Positions 9,031 to 17,758 of a stretch of DNA of 64,000 nucleotides are shown piece by piece. Origin of the DNA: DAINPP01 sp036743375 (GTDB taxonomy: Bacteria; Thermotogota; Thermotogae; MWEM01). The number at the start of each line of letters is the position of its first letter. The stretch's first letter is position 1. The DNA is taken from contig DAINPP010000004.1 of NCBI GenBank assembly GCA_036743375.1, forward strand, positions 31,322 to 95,321, written 5' to 3'. The notes beneath the pieces are model-generated. The model was not told the DNA's origin, searched no databases, and saw only the letters and a program-made list of their open reading frames with translations. The position numbers and the translations under genes are program-made.

Positions 9031-9053
9031 TATAATCATTCGAGGTGATTATA
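9031..9053 (+). promoter_or_regulatory. Inverted repeat over -10 and ribosome site of nadE
   Basis: TATAATCA (9031-9038) and TGATTATA (9046-9053) are perfect 8-bp inverted arms around a 7-base centre TTCGAGG. The left arm contains a consensus TATAAT -10. The centre and right arm contain the GAGGTGAT Shine-Dalgarno, and the repeat ends on the first base of the nadE ATG. It could be an operator, or in a longer transcript a hairpin that hides the ribosome site. No good -35 is visible. Confidence 0.5.
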
Positions 9054-9895
9054 TGAAAGAGAGATGTGTGGAGTTTATCAGAAGAGTAATTTCGGATTAT
9101 CATTATGACGGATGTCTGATCGGTATAAGCGGTGGAATTGACTCAGCCGTAGTTGCAGCTCTCTGTGTTGAAGCGGTGGGCCGTGAAAAGGTTTTCGGTT
9201 TGCTGCTACCTGAGAGAGATTCAGCGGCAAATACGGTTTCAGATGCAATACTGGTCTGTGACTCATTGGGAATAAACTACAAAATAAAAAGTATCAGAAA
9301 GACCGTTCGATCTATCGGTGGCTATGCCCTTAAACCGCCCACCTTATTGATTCCAAGAAAGATTCAGGAAAAATATGTCCAGGACAAGTGGAAAGAACTT
9401 GAAACGACGGATGCCTATATCGATGACCTTGAGGCAAGAGGAAATCGAGAATTCCGTGATGGGCTTGCCTTTTATCGCGTCAAACACCGGATAAGGATGT
9501 GTGCACTTTATCTTGAAGCCGAACAGAGAAATTTTGCAGTGGTCGGTACAACCAACAGAACTGAAATGGACACTGGCTTTTATGTCAAATGGGGGGATGA
9601 TTCGGTAGATATTGAACCAATCATGCATCTGTACAAAACCGAAGTCTTCGAACTGGCGAGACAGATGCACGTCCCGGATAAGATTATTGCCAAACCACCT
9701 TCTCCCGATCTGATCCCTGGAATCACGGATGAATTTGCCATGAAAATAAGCTATGCGGATCTGGACAGGATATTAAGAAAAATCAATGAAAATCAAAGTC
9801 TTGAAGATGAGCCGGAAAAAGAGGTACAAAGGGTACGGACAATTATTGAAGCCGCAAGGGGAAGGATCATTAAAAATCTGAATATGATGGAATAA
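9053..9895 (+). CDS. nadE: Ammonia-dependent NAD+ synthetase (variant)
   Basis: NadE amidates nicotinic acid adenine dinucleotide to NAD+, using ATP and ammonia. The PP-loop SGGIDS (26-31) and the GTTNRTE and GDDSVDIEP motifs identify the family. There is no nitrilase domain, so it uses free ammonia. An unusual segment of about 40 residues (roughly 90-130, from LIPRKIQEK through ARGNREF) sits between the usual core strands, making this a divergent form of 280 residues. The ATG at 9053 has GAGGTGAT upstream; an earlier in-frame ATG at 9005 has none. The gene stands alone between the minus-strand operon and the umuDC operon. Confidence 0.87.
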   Translation: MKERCVEFIRRVISDYHYDGCLIGISGGIDSAVVAALCVEAVGREKVFGLLLPERDSAANTVSDAILVCDSLGINYKIKSIRKTVRSIGGYALKPPTLLIPRKIQEKYVQDKWKELETTDAYIDDLEARGNREFRDGLAFYRVKHRIRMCALYLEAEQRNFAVVGTTNRTEMDTGFYVKWGDDSVDIEPIMHLYKTEVFELARQMHVPDKIIAKPPSPDLIPGITDEFAMKISYADLDRILRKINENQSLEDEPEKEVQRVRTIIEAARGRIIKNLNMME

Positions 9896-9914
9896 ATTCT
9901 CACGTATTTTATGC

Positions 9915-9920
9915 TATAAT
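9915..9920 (+). promoter_or_regulatory. Possible -10 element upstream of umuD
   Basis: A TATAAT hexamer lies 69 bases before the umuD ATG. No convincing -35 or SOS-type dyad was found. A terminator-like hairpin lies between this element and the gene. Confidence 0.35.
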
Positions 9921-9937
9921 CGTTCGGGTAATCATTG

Positions 9938-9966
9938 GGGAAGTGTTTAAAAAACACTTCCCTTTT
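9938..9966 (+). terminator. Intrinsic terminator or leader attenuator before umuD
   Basis: GGGAAGTGTTT (9938-9948) pairs perfectly with AAACACTTCCC (9952-9962) around a 3-base loop and is followed by TTTT. It would end nadE transcription. Because a TATAAT lies upstream at 9915, it could also act as an attenuator in the umuD leader. Confidence 0.78.
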
Positions 9967-9988
9967 GTTATTTCAGGAGATGATTTTT

Positions 9989-10414
9989 ATGTATGTATCG
10001 GAAATTATGACACCGGATTTTGAAACACAGTATATACTTCCCATCGCGGGTTCACGAATTTCTGCCGGATTTCCCTCTCCGGCCGATGATTTCATAGAAA
10101 ATGCACTCGATCTGAATGTCGAACTTATCAAGAATCCGGCAGCCACTTTTTTTGTGAGGGTCTCCGGAACCTCAATGAAGGATGCCGGTATATTCGACGG
10201 TGATATTCTTGTTGTAGACAGATCCATCATACCGGCAAGCAGAAAAATCGTCATAGCCATACTCAACGGGGAGCTTCTCGTTAAAAGGCTCATAAAACAT
10301 GGTGATCAATACATCCTCATGCCGGAAAACAAGACATACAAACCCATATATATACCCCATGAGGCCGATCTGAATATCTGGGGAGTGGTGACCAATGTCA
10401 TACACAGAGTCTAA
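9989..10414 (+). CDS. umuD: UmuD/LexA-type self-cleaving SOS mutagenesis protein
   Basis: A 141-residue S24-family protein. The Ser/Lys dyad is present as S62 (context SGTSMKD) and K99 (context ELLVKRL), very close to S60/K97 of E. coli UmuD. A26-G27 in an S-A-G-F-P-S-P context is the expected autocleavage bond. There is no helix-turn-helix domain, so this is UmuD rather than LexA. I chose the ATG at 9989 for its AGGAGA site; an upstream frame extension to 9935 runs through the hairpin. The gene overlaps the DUF72 gene by 20 bases, with umuC after that. Cleavage on RecA filaments would activate the UmuC partner. Confidence 0.92.
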   Translation: MYVSEIMTPDFETQYILPIAGSRISAGFPSPADDFIENALDLNVELIKNPAATFFVRVSGTSMKDAGIFDGDILVVDRSIIPASRKIVIAILNGELLVKRLIKHGDQYILMPENKTYKPIYIPHEADLNIWGVVTNVIHRV

Positions 10415-11228
10415 CGGATTGCAGCAATCACTTTTTTCCAGGGTAGCACCGGACGATAAAAGACATGATTTCTGGATAGGCACAAGCGGATTTTCCTATG
10501 AAGACTGGACGGATACGGTTTATCCGATGAATCTGCCGAAAAGAAAATGGTTTGATTTTTATACGACACTGTTTAACACACTCGAATTGAACATGTCTTT
10601 TTACAGGGTTCCTTCGCGACAGGTCATAGAATCCTTTTTTAAACGGACTACTCCGGATTTTCTGCTGACACTGAAGGCGCACAAATCTATGACACATGAG
10701 TATAAATCCGACTACATCGGCGCATTTCTGGAATATTCAAGGCTATCGGAAGAATTCAACAGACCCTTTCAAATTCTGTTTCAATTTCCCTATTCCTTTC
10801 ATTATACCTCCGGAAACTTCAATTATCTCAAAACACTCGTTATCCGCTTCAATTGTTCAAAAGCTGTGGAATTCAGAAATTCGGGATGGATGCGTGATGA
10901 GGTCTTTCAATGGGCTATTAAGGAAAACATCACCGTTGTATCTGTGGATGAACCGCATTTAAACGGGTTAATGCCCAGTGAACTGTTTGAAACAAACGGA
11001 ATTTATATCAGGTTTCACGGAAGAAACGCGGCCAAATGGTGGGAACATGAAAGGGCCTACGAAAGATATGATTATCTTTACCAGAAAGATGAACTCATGG
11101 AATGGATCAATAAAATAAGAATCATCCCTTCTAAACCGGCTGTTTTCTATTTCAACAATCATTATAAGGGACAAGCCGTGAAAAATGCGCGGTTGTTTGC
11201 AGAACTCCTCGAAAACAGAAAGGGGTAA
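10395..11228 (+). CDS. DUF72 (YecE-like) TIM-barrel protein
   Basis: A 277-residue DUF72 family protein, recognised by the N-terminal I-G-T-S-G-F-S-Y-x-D-W motif, the V-Y-P motif and the F-x-T-x-E-L-N-x-S-F-Y-R-x-P core. The family has a TIM-barrel fold and no established biochemical function. The start lies inside umuD (20-base overlap) and the stop is 2 bases before umuC. It is therefore translated as the middle gene of the umuD-DUF72-umuC operon, which suggests a link to DNA damage. That link is inference from position only. Confidence 0.88.
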   Translation: MSYTESNGLQQSLFSRVAPDDKRHDFWIGTSGFSYEDWTDTVYPMNLPKRKWFDFYTTLFNTLELNMSFYRVPSRQVIESFFKRTTPDFLLTLKAHKSMTHEYKSDYIGAFLEYSRLSEEFNRPFQILFQFPYSFHYTSGNFNYLKTLVIRFNCSKAVEFRNSGWMRDEVFQWAIKENITVVSVDEPHLNGLMPSELFETNGIYIRFHGRNAAKWWEHERAYERYDYLYQKDELMEWINKIRIIPSKPAVFYFNNHYKGQAVKNARLFAELLENRKG

Positions 11229-11230
11229 AA

Positions 11231-12505
11231 ATGATCGACAAATATTATGCGCTGGTCGATTGTAATAATTTCTTTGTTTCCTGTGAAAGGGTTTTTAATC
11301 CCAAACTCGTAAATGTTCCGGTCGTCGTTCTGTCAAACAATGATGGCTGTGTTGTTGCGCGTTCACAGGAAGTGAAAGCGATGGGAATTCCGATGGGTAT
11401 CCCGTATTATCAGGTCGCGAAAAAACTAACAGCAGCCAACGTCAGAGTGTATTCCTCAAACTTTGTCCTGTATGGTGACATGTCTGCCAGGGTTCTGAAG
11501 ACCCTGTCTAATTTTTCCTATGACATCGAACCCTATTCCATTGATGAATCTTTTCTGATGGTCAGAAACATGTCCTATGAGCAGTTAAACAAATGGGGAA
11601 GGGAAATCCATCAAACGGTAAAGAGATGGACCGGCATCCCGGTTTCTATCGGAATAGGAAAGACCCGAACACTGGCAAAACTGGCAAATCATATAGCCAA
11701 AAAAAATCCGGAATATCAAAACGTATACCATTGTGAACATCCGGATTTTGATTACTGGATAAATCAGTACACCGTAGACAAAGTCTGGGGAATCGGTCGC
11801 CGGCTTTCAAAAAAATGTATGGATGCCGGTATATACACGATTTCAGATTTGAGAAATGTCAATATTCACTGGGCAAAGAAATATCTGGATACGGTTGGTA
11901 CAAGAACAGTAATGGAACTGAACGGCGAGGAATGTATAACTTCAACCATTCCTTCGCAAAGAGGCAGCATCGTCAGATCCCGGTCGTTTGATCCACCTAT
12001 AACGGATTTTGAAACACTTTACAGCCGAATATCTCTCTTTGTAGCAACGGCAGCTGAAAAGCTCAGAGAATACGGAATGTGCACCAAAGTCTTTACCATC
12101 TTCATCATGACTTCACGTTTTATACAGGAGAGTTATTACGGATCAGTCCCGGTCATCCTTGAAAGGGCAACCGATAACACAGTTGAACTCCTGAAACTAA
12201 CACGGGCAGCACTTAAGAAAATTTTCAAACCCGATATTTATTACAAGAAAGGTGGTGTTTCGATGGGACAGCTTATTTATAATGATTCAGTTCAGTTACC
12301 GTTGAACAACAGCCTTCCTGTCGATTTTGAAAAACGCAGCGAAAAAATTATCGACGTCATGGATACCATAAATGAAAAAATAGGAAGGTCCGTCGTCAAA
12401 CTCGGAACATATTCCGGTGTCTCCAAAAAGACGGATAAAAAGGAAAAACTCTCATGCCGCTTTACCACTTCATGGAATGAAATCCCAATCGTCAAGGCAA
12501 AATAG
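11231..12505 (+). CDS. umuC: Y-family translesion DNA polymerase UmuC
   Basis: UmuC is the catalytic subunit of the SOS-induced error-prone polymerase V. The metal-binding residues are D10 (context LVDCNNFF) and D105/E106 (context YSIDESF). The finger region has the G-I-G-K-T-x-T-L-A-K-L-A-N motif. The C-terminal UmuC-specific domain (about 375-424) ends in the expected F-T-T-S-W-N-E-I-P stretch, which separates it from DinB/Pol IV. The length of 424 is normal. It is the last gene of the umuD-DUF72-umuC operon, with AAAGGGG before the ATG. Confidence 0.95.
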   Translation: MIDKYYALVDCNNFFVSCERVFNPKLVNVPVVVLSNNDGCVVARSQEVKAMGIPMGIPYYQVAKKLTAANVRVYSSNFVLYGDMSARVLKTLSNFSYDIEPYSIDESFLMVRNMSYEQLNKWGREIHQTVKRWTGIPVSIGIGKTRTLAKLANHIAKKNPEYQNVYHCEHPDFDYWINQYTVDKVWGIGRRLSKKCMDAGIYTISDLRNVNIHWAKKYLDTVGTRTVMELNGEECITSTIPSQRGSIVRSRSFDPPITDFETLYSRISLFVATAAEKLREYGMCTKVFTIFIMTSRFIQESYYGSVPVILERATDNTVELLKLTRAALKKIFKPDIYYKKGGVSMGQLIYNDSVQLPLNNSLPVDFEKRSEKIIDVMDTINEKIGRSVVKLGTYSGVSKKTDKKEKLSCRFTTSWNEIPIVKAK

Positions 12506-12591
12506 TATGACATTTAGAAATAAAACAAAAGAGAAAAATAGTATAATTGAAAGGTAGTTTTATGGATTATAATTTTATTGGAGGTTTGATG

Positions 12592-13290
12592 ATGAACATA
12601 AAAGAAGAACTAAAAAAATTTGTAGCACAAAAGGCGATGGATTTCGTAAAAAATAATATGACTATCGGACTGGGGTCCGGATCAACGATGGTTTATGTTA
12701 TAGATGAGATTGGAAAAAAGATAAAAAGTGGAGAATTAAAAAACATCTCAGGAGTTCCCACTTCATTCCAGTCTTCTATTTTGGGGATGGAGAATGGGAT
12801 TAATATGCTTGATTTTAATTCAGTAAAAAAAATAGATCTTGCCATAGATGGTGCCGATGAAATCGATCCTTCAAAGTATCTCATCAAGGGCGGTGGCGGT
12901 GCACATACCAGAGAAAAATTCATCGATTATTATGCCGATAAGTTTATTGTCGTTGCCGATGAGAGCAAGCTGGTAGATTCCCTGGGAAGTACATTTCCCG
13001 TTCCCGTTGAAGTTCTCCCGGAGGCTTATGTGTCCGTTCAGTACAGATTGAAGAAAATGGGTGGGACCGCGATACTCAGAATGGCAATGAAAAAGGCCGG
13101 ACCCGTTATCACCGATCAGGGAAATTTTATACTGGATACAACTTTTGAAACGATAAACAATCCAAGACAGATGGAAAAAGAGATCAACAATATCCCTGGA
13201 GTCTTGGAAAATGGTCTCTTTACAAGAGAAGTTGAGGCCGTATTAATCGGAAGTTATAAAGAAGGAAACATGAATTTAATTCGGTTATAG
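12592..13290 (+). CDS. rpiA: Ribose-5-phosphate isomerase A
   Basis: RpiA interconverts ribose 5-phosphate and ribulose 5-phosphate in the pentose phosphate pathway. The family motifs G-L-G-S-G-S-T near the N-terminus, D-G-A-D-E-I-D and K-G-G-G-G-A-H are all present. The 232-residue length is normal. I chose the second of two adjacent ATGs (12592) because GGAGG lies 7 bases upstream; a longer frame from 12547 has no ribosome site. A TATAAT at 12542-12547 is a possible -10. The gene appears to stand alone. Confidence 0.95.
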   Translation: MNIKEELKKFVAQKAMDFVKNNMTIGLGSGSTMVYVIDEIGKKIKSGELKNISGVPTSFQSSILGMENGINMLDFNSVKKIDLAIDGADEIDPSKYLIKGGGGAHTREKFIDYYADKFIVVADESKLVDSLGSTFPVPVEVLPEAYVSVQYRLKKMGGTAILRMAMKKAGPVITDQGNFILDTTFETINNPRQMEKEINNIPGVLENGLFTREVEAVLIGSYKEGNMNLIRL

Positions 13291-13344
13291 AATTATTTTT
13301 GTATAATACACTTATCTGCTTTTTTATTTTGAGGAGGGGTTTGT

Positions 13345-15096
13345 TTGCAGAAAAAAAAGGGATATATTGCTGAATTTCTTTCCAGAAAATTCTATCTGTA
13401 CATAATAGGAATACTGATTCTTCTCGGTGTCGACTATCTTCAGATACAAATTCCCATATATCTTGAGCAACTGATAGATAATGTCAAGTATATGAACGGC
13501 GGGATGGACCAGATTCTAACTATCATTCAGATCATTCTGCTGCTTGCGGCGGGAATGTTTGTCCTGAGATTTTTCTGGAGATATTTCATCATAGGAACAT
13601 CAAGAAAATTTGAAAGATTCGTCAGGGGGCGAATTTTCAAAAAGCTGGCGTCTCTATCCCCTGCATTTTACGACAAGACAAAGACCGGCGATCTCATGGC
13701 AAGAAGTACGAATGATCTGAACGCAACGCGAATGATGCTCTCTCAGGGAGTCATCATGCTGGCAGATTCGGTTATACTCGGGGGATTGAGTATTTATATG
13801 ATGATAACCCGTGTAGACATGAGATTGACGTTGATAGGTATCATTCCTCTTCCGATACTGGCTATCGTAGCCATTTCATATGGCGGAACCATCCACAAGA
13901 GATTTGAAGCCGTACAGAAGGCCTTTTCCGATCTGACAGATACCGTTCAGGAATGTATTGACGGCATGCAGGTTGTAAAGAGCTATACGATGGAAAAAGA
14001 ACGAAGCGGGACGTTCTATGGAAAATGTAAGGACTATTATCACAAGTCTATGAGACTGATTAAAATATGGGGGACATTCAACCCGCTTATTGAATTGATG
14101 GCTTCCCTTGGAATGGCATTAACGATATGGTATGGCGGACGTCTCGTCATCATTGGCAATATTTCCCTTGGGCAGTTTGTTGCCTTTTCACAATATCTGA
14201 TGATGCTCGTCTGGCCAATGATTGCCGTGGGTTGGGTTGTAAATATCATACAGAGAGGTAGAGCTTCATATGACAGAATTATGTGGATAGAAAATCAGAA
14301 ATCCGAGGTAACCGATCCTGTCCATCCCGAAAAAGCGGATCTGTCCAAAGAAATCAACATAAAGAATCTCTCCTTTGAATATCCGGGTAGCAAAAAAACG
14401 GTTCTGCATAACGTGGATATAAAGATTCAACCCGGGCAAACAGTTGCCTTTGTCGGTAAGACAGGTAGTGGTAAATCCACATTGGCCAAACTCATCGTTA
14501 AAATGTATTCGGTCGACAACAACAACATAAAAATCGGTGATTTTGATATCAATAAACTGTCCATGCGTGAGATCAGAGAACAGGTTACCTATGTTCCGCA
14601 GGAGACCTTTCTCTTTTCAGCCTCTATCACCGAAAACATAGGATTCAGTGTAGATAATTATACACAGGATGACGTTGAACAATATGCTCACCTTGCTGCA
14701 GTTCATTCCAACATTCTCGATTTTCCTCAGGGATACGGAACTATCGTGGGTGAAAGAGGTGTAACGCTCTCCGGTGGTCAAAAACAGCGTGTTGCCATCG
14801 CCAGGGCCTTGATGAAAAAGACACCGGTCGTCATCCTTGATGATTGTTTGTCAGCAGTAGATACAGAAACGGAAATGAAGATTCTTGACAGTTTAAACGA
14901 TGAAATCAAAGACAGAACGACAATTATCATCTCCCACAGGTTAAAAGCTGTAGCCAAAGCCGATAATATCTTTGTCTTTGATGATGGACAGATTGTTGAA
15001 AAGGGAACGCATTCTGAACTGCTCGAGAAAAATGGGATATATTCCGAACTTTACAGGAAGCAGCTGATCGAAGAAGAACTGAGAGGGGAGGAATAA
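13345..15096 (+). CDS. Heterodimeric ABC exporter, subunit with degenerate catalytic site
   Basis: A 583-residue half-transporter: six membrane helices (about 15-300), then an ATPase domain. Walker A is GKTGSGKST (371-379), the signature LSGGQ (475-479) is intact, and Walker B ends in Asp (VVILDD, D500) where the catalytic Glu normally stands. This is the arrangement of BmrC and of TM287, the non-catalytic partners of heterodimeric exporters. The start is TTG at 13345 behind GGAGGGG. The partner gene follows after 2 bases. Substrates of related pairs are drugs or lipids. Confidence 0.93.
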   Translation: MQKKKGYIAEFLSRKFYLYIIGILILLGVDYLQIQIPIYLEQLIDNVKYMNGGMDQILTIIQIILLLAAGMFVLRFFWRYFIIGTSRKFERFVRGRIFKKLASLSPAFYDKTKTGDLMARSTNDLNATRMMLSQGVIMLADSVILGGLSIYMMITRVDMRLTLIGIIPLPILAIVAISYGGTIHKRFEAVQKAFSDLTDTVQECIDGMQVVKSYTMEKERSGTFYGKCKDYYHKSMRLIKIWGTFNPLIELMASLGMALTIWYGGRLVIIGNISLGQFVAFSQYLMMLVWPMIAVGWVVNIIQRGRASYDRIMWIENQKSEVTDPVHPEKADLSKEINIKNLSFEYPGSKKTVLHNVDIKIQPGQTVAFVGKTGSGKSTLAKLIVKMYSVDNNNIKIGDFDINKLSMREIREQVTYVPQETFLFSASITENIGFSVDNYTQDDVEQYAHLAAVHSNILDFPQGYGTIVGERGVTLSGGQKQRVAIARALMKKTPVVILDDCLSAVDTETEMKILDSLNDEIKDRTTIIISHRLKAVAKADNIFVFDDGQIVEKGTHSELLEKNGIYSELYRKQLIEEELRGEE

Positions 15097-15098
15097 TC

Positions 15099-17084
15099 AT
15101 GGCAGATAATACCGATTACAGACTTGAAAGCGAAACGGCCGGCAGCAGATTCGACATGGAAATCTTCAAACGACTATGGAAATATATAAAACCCTATAAG
15201 TTTCTCTTTATTATGAGCCTCATCTTTCTCGCGCTTGCAACCGTGTTACAATTGCTTATTCCATATTTCACAAAAATCGCGATAGATAATTATATGTCTC
15301 AGGATTATACCTATTCGGTCTCGCTTGTCGAAGCCGAAGACGCTTTTAAGGTTAACAGCGACGGTCAGGAGATATGGATAAAAAAAGATGATAATGGAAC
15401 CTATAAACTGAATTATCTGAAGGGACAGATGAAAGGCTTCACTCTAACGAATGATACCATATCTTATTATCTAAATCCCGAGGTAATGGAAGCTTTCAGA
15501 TCAAATGATATTCTTTCATTGAATAACCTTGTGCTGTTACTTGTAACCGTTCTGATATCAAACTTTTTCTGTACATTCGGACAGGTGATAACTTCCAATA
15601 AGATGGGGCAAAAGGTCATTCTCGACGTCAGAAAGGCCCTTTTCGATCATCTGATGAAATTACCCATGAAATTTTATGATACCAACCCGGCCGGTAGAAT
15701 CGTAACAAGAGCTACGAATGATACGGAAAATCTGAATGAATTTTTTACAACGGCCATCACAAGCATTATAAAAGATGTTCTTATGCTGATTGGTATTGTC
15801 ATCTTTATGTTTTTTATCAGCGCACAGCTTACCGGATATGCGATGATTGTCATTCCTTTCATCGTTCTCGCTACTGTCTTGTTCAGACTATTCGCAAGAA
15901 AGGCCTTCAGAAGAGTACGAACCAGACTGGCAGCCATTAACTCATTTATGGCCGAACATATCTCCGGTATGTCAGTCATCCAGCTGTTTAACAGGGAGAA
16001 AACCAAGGAAGATGAATTTGCGGAGAAAAATCAGAGTTATTACAAATCCACCATACAACAGATGACTGTGTTTGCAATCTTCCGCCCAACAATGGATTTT
16101 CTTTTCTATATCGGGATGACAACCGTTATCTGGTTTGGTGCGAAAGATCTCCTTTCTGGAAGTCTGACATTCGGTATACTCTACGCCTTTATCAATTATA
16201 TCGATATGTTGTTCCAGCCTCTGAGGGATATAGCGGAAAAATTCAATATTGTTCAGAACGCATTTGCATCCGCGGAAAAGATCTTTACACTGATGGATGA
16301 AGAAGAGGGAATAGGTATACAGGGAAAAGATATCAACAGAAAGATTTCAGATGGGAGGATAGATTTCAACGATGTGAAATTGACTTATGACGGAGAAAAA
16401 CAGGTATTAAGGGGCATATCCTTCAACATCAAACCGGATGAGGAAATCGCCATTGTCGGTGAAACCGGAGCCGGTAAGACATCCTTGATGAACATCCTTA
16501 CAGCGCTTTACCCCATACAAAACGGAAATATCAAAATCGATGATATTTCTATATATGATTATCAGGAAGAACTGTTAAGGCACGGAATTGCCGTTGTACT
16601 TCAGGATGTTTTCCTCTTTTCTGGAACGGTTTTAGATAATATCAGACTGTTTAACGAGGATATTACTAGAGAACAGGCAATAGAAGCGGCAAAATATGTT
16701 CACGTTGACCATCTGATTGACAAATTTGAAAAGGGATTCGATACGCAGATTACTGAAAGAGCCACCACATTATCCGCAGGGGAAAGACAGCTGATCGCAC
16801 TGGCAAGAGCTGTTGTTTCAGACCCTAAAATTCTTGTTCTCGATGAAGCAACCAGTAATATTGATCCGGTAACGGAGGGGCTGATTCAGGATGCCATGAA
16901 AAAGGTTTCAAACAACAGAACCGTCATTACCATAGCACACAGACTTTCAACGATTAGAAATGCGGACAGAATTCTTGTACTCCATAAGGGAAAACTGGCT
17001 GAACAGGGATCACATACTGAATTAATGGCCAAGGATGGCATTTACAAACAATTGTATCGCCTTCAATATGATATCAGTGCCTGA
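15099..17084 (+). CDS. Heterodimeric ABC exporter, catalytic subunit
   Basis: A 661-residue partner of the preceding half-transporter. Walker A is GETGAGKTS and Walker B is intact (ILVLDEATSNID, with the catalytic Glu). The ABC signature is altered to LSAGERQ, as expected for the subunit that completes the degenerate site. An extra segment of about 70 residues between helices 1 and 2 (about 65-135) matches the extracellular domain of BmrD/YheH-type subunits. GAGGGGAGG precedes the ATG. A strong terminator follows at about 17110. Confidence 0.93.
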   Translation: MADNTDYRLESETAGSRFDMEIFKRLWKYIKPYKFLFIMSLIFLALATVLQLLIPYFTKIAIDNYMSQDYTYSVSLVEAEDAFKVNSDGQEIWIKKDDNGTYKLNYLKGQMKGFTLTNDTISYYLNPEVMEAFRSNDILSLNNLVLLLVTVLISNFFCTFGQVITSNKMGQKVILDVRKALFDHLMKLPMKFYDTNPAGRIVTRATNDTENLNEFFTTAITSIIKDVLMLIGIVIFMFFISAQLTGYAMIVIPFIVLATVLFRLFARKAFRRVRTRLAAINSFMAEHISGMSVIQLFNREKTKEDEFAEKNQSYYKSTIQQMTVFAIFRPTMDFLFYIGMTTVIWFGAKDLLSGSLTFGILYAFINYIDMLFQPLRDIAEKFNIVQNAFASAEKIFTLMDEEEGIGIQGKDINRKISDGRIDFNDVKLTYDGEKQVLRGISFNIKPDEEIAIVGETGAGKTSLMNILTALYPIQNGNIKIDDISIYDYQEELLRHGIAVVLQDVFLFSGTVLDNIRLFNEDITREQAIEAAKYVHVDHLIDKFEKGFDTQITERATTLSAGERQLIALARAVVSDPKILVLDEATSNIDPVTEGLIQDAMKKVSNNRTVITIAHRLSTIRNADRILVLHKGKLAEQGSHTELMAKDGIYKQLYRLQYDISA

Positions 17085-17105
17085 TTTGTACTAAGTAAAA
17101 ACGAT

Positions 17106-17137
17106 AAAAGGTGAGGATAATTCCTCACCTTTTTATA
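17106..17137. terminator. Bidirectional intrinsic terminator
   Basis: AAAAGGTGAGGA pairs with TCCTCACCTTTT around a 4-base loop, flanked by A- and T-runs. It ends the ABC exporter operon (plus strand) and can back up termination of the fermentation operon arriving from the minus strand. Confidence 0.87.
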
Positions 17138-17163
17138 TATCGTGGAGATTGCGCTTTAAAAGT

Positions 17164-17189
17164 TTCCTTGTACATCCCTGTACAAGGAA
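17164..17189 (-). terminator. Hairpin after the fermentation operon
   Basis: TTCCTTGTACA and TGTACAAGGAA form a perfect 11-bp stem with a TCCC loop, 21 bases past the last gene of the minus-strand operon. The minus-strand sequence after it is ACTTTTAAAG, only weakly T-rich. It may be a terminator or a 3'-end stabiliser ahead of the stronger hairpin at 17106. Confidence 0.5.
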
Positions 17190-17209
17190 TAATCATCTGG
17201 AGATGAATG

Positions 17210-17758
17210 TTATAGCTGTTCCTGTGCTATCTGCATTCCTCTTTTAACGGCTTCTATATTTATATCTACCAATTTTGCCTTTTTTCCTGTGAGTTTTTTC
17301 TCAAGAGCTGCTTTTACCGAATCTATTGAAACGATTCCGGCTGCCGCAACGTACGATCCGAGAACAACCATATTTGCAACTTTTGAATTTCCGATTTCAT
17401 CCGCAACCTTGTTGGCATCTACTTTTACCACTCTGATATCTTTTCTTGATGGTTCTCTGTCAACAACAGACGTGTTCAATACCATCACACCGTTTTCTGC
17501 GAGTTCACCTTCAAATCTCAAGAGTGACGGAATATTCATGGCAATGACTTCTGTTGGCTTGTCAACGATTGGTGAACCTACAGATTCTTCATCCATAACG
17601 ATCATACAATATGCCGTTCCACCTCTCATTTCAGGCCCATAGGAAGGAAGCCATGTTACATTCATGTTTTCCTCCATTGCCGCGTAAGAAATGATCTGAC
17701 CGATAAGCATAACACCCTGTCCACCAAATCCAGATACTATCGTCCCGTGAAGACTCAT
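17210..17758 (-). CDS. 2-oxoacid:ferredoxin oxidoreductase, gamma subunit
   Basis: A 182-residue gamma subunit of the 2-oxoacid:ferredoxin oxidoreductase family, recognised by the GFGGQGV motif near the N-terminus and S-Y-G-P-E-M-R-G-G-T-A in the first third. With the alpha, beta and delta subunits encoded upstream it would oxidise a 2-oxoacid to acyl-CoA, CO2 and reduced ferredoxin in the cytosol. The family includes 2-oxoglutarate, branched-chain 2-oxoisovalerate and indolepyruvate enzymes. The neighbouring ptb-buk genes favour branched-chain or butyrate-type substrates. It overlaps the beta gene by 4 bases and is the last gene of the operon. Confidence 0.93.
   Translation of the reverse strand: MSLHGTIVSGFGGQGVMLIGQIISYAAMEENMNVTWLPSYGPEMRGGTAYCMIVMDEESVGSPIVDKPTEVIAMNIPSLLRFEGELAENGVMVLNTSVVDREPSRKDIRVVKVDANKVADEIGNSKVANMVVLGSYVAAAGIVSIDSVKAALEKKLTGKKAKLVDINIEAVKRGMQIAQEQL

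Noticed and set aside
9005..9052. Longer N-terminus for NadE starting at 9005
   Set aside because: No ribosome site precedes 9005, while GAGGTGAT precedes 9053, where the family alignment also begins.
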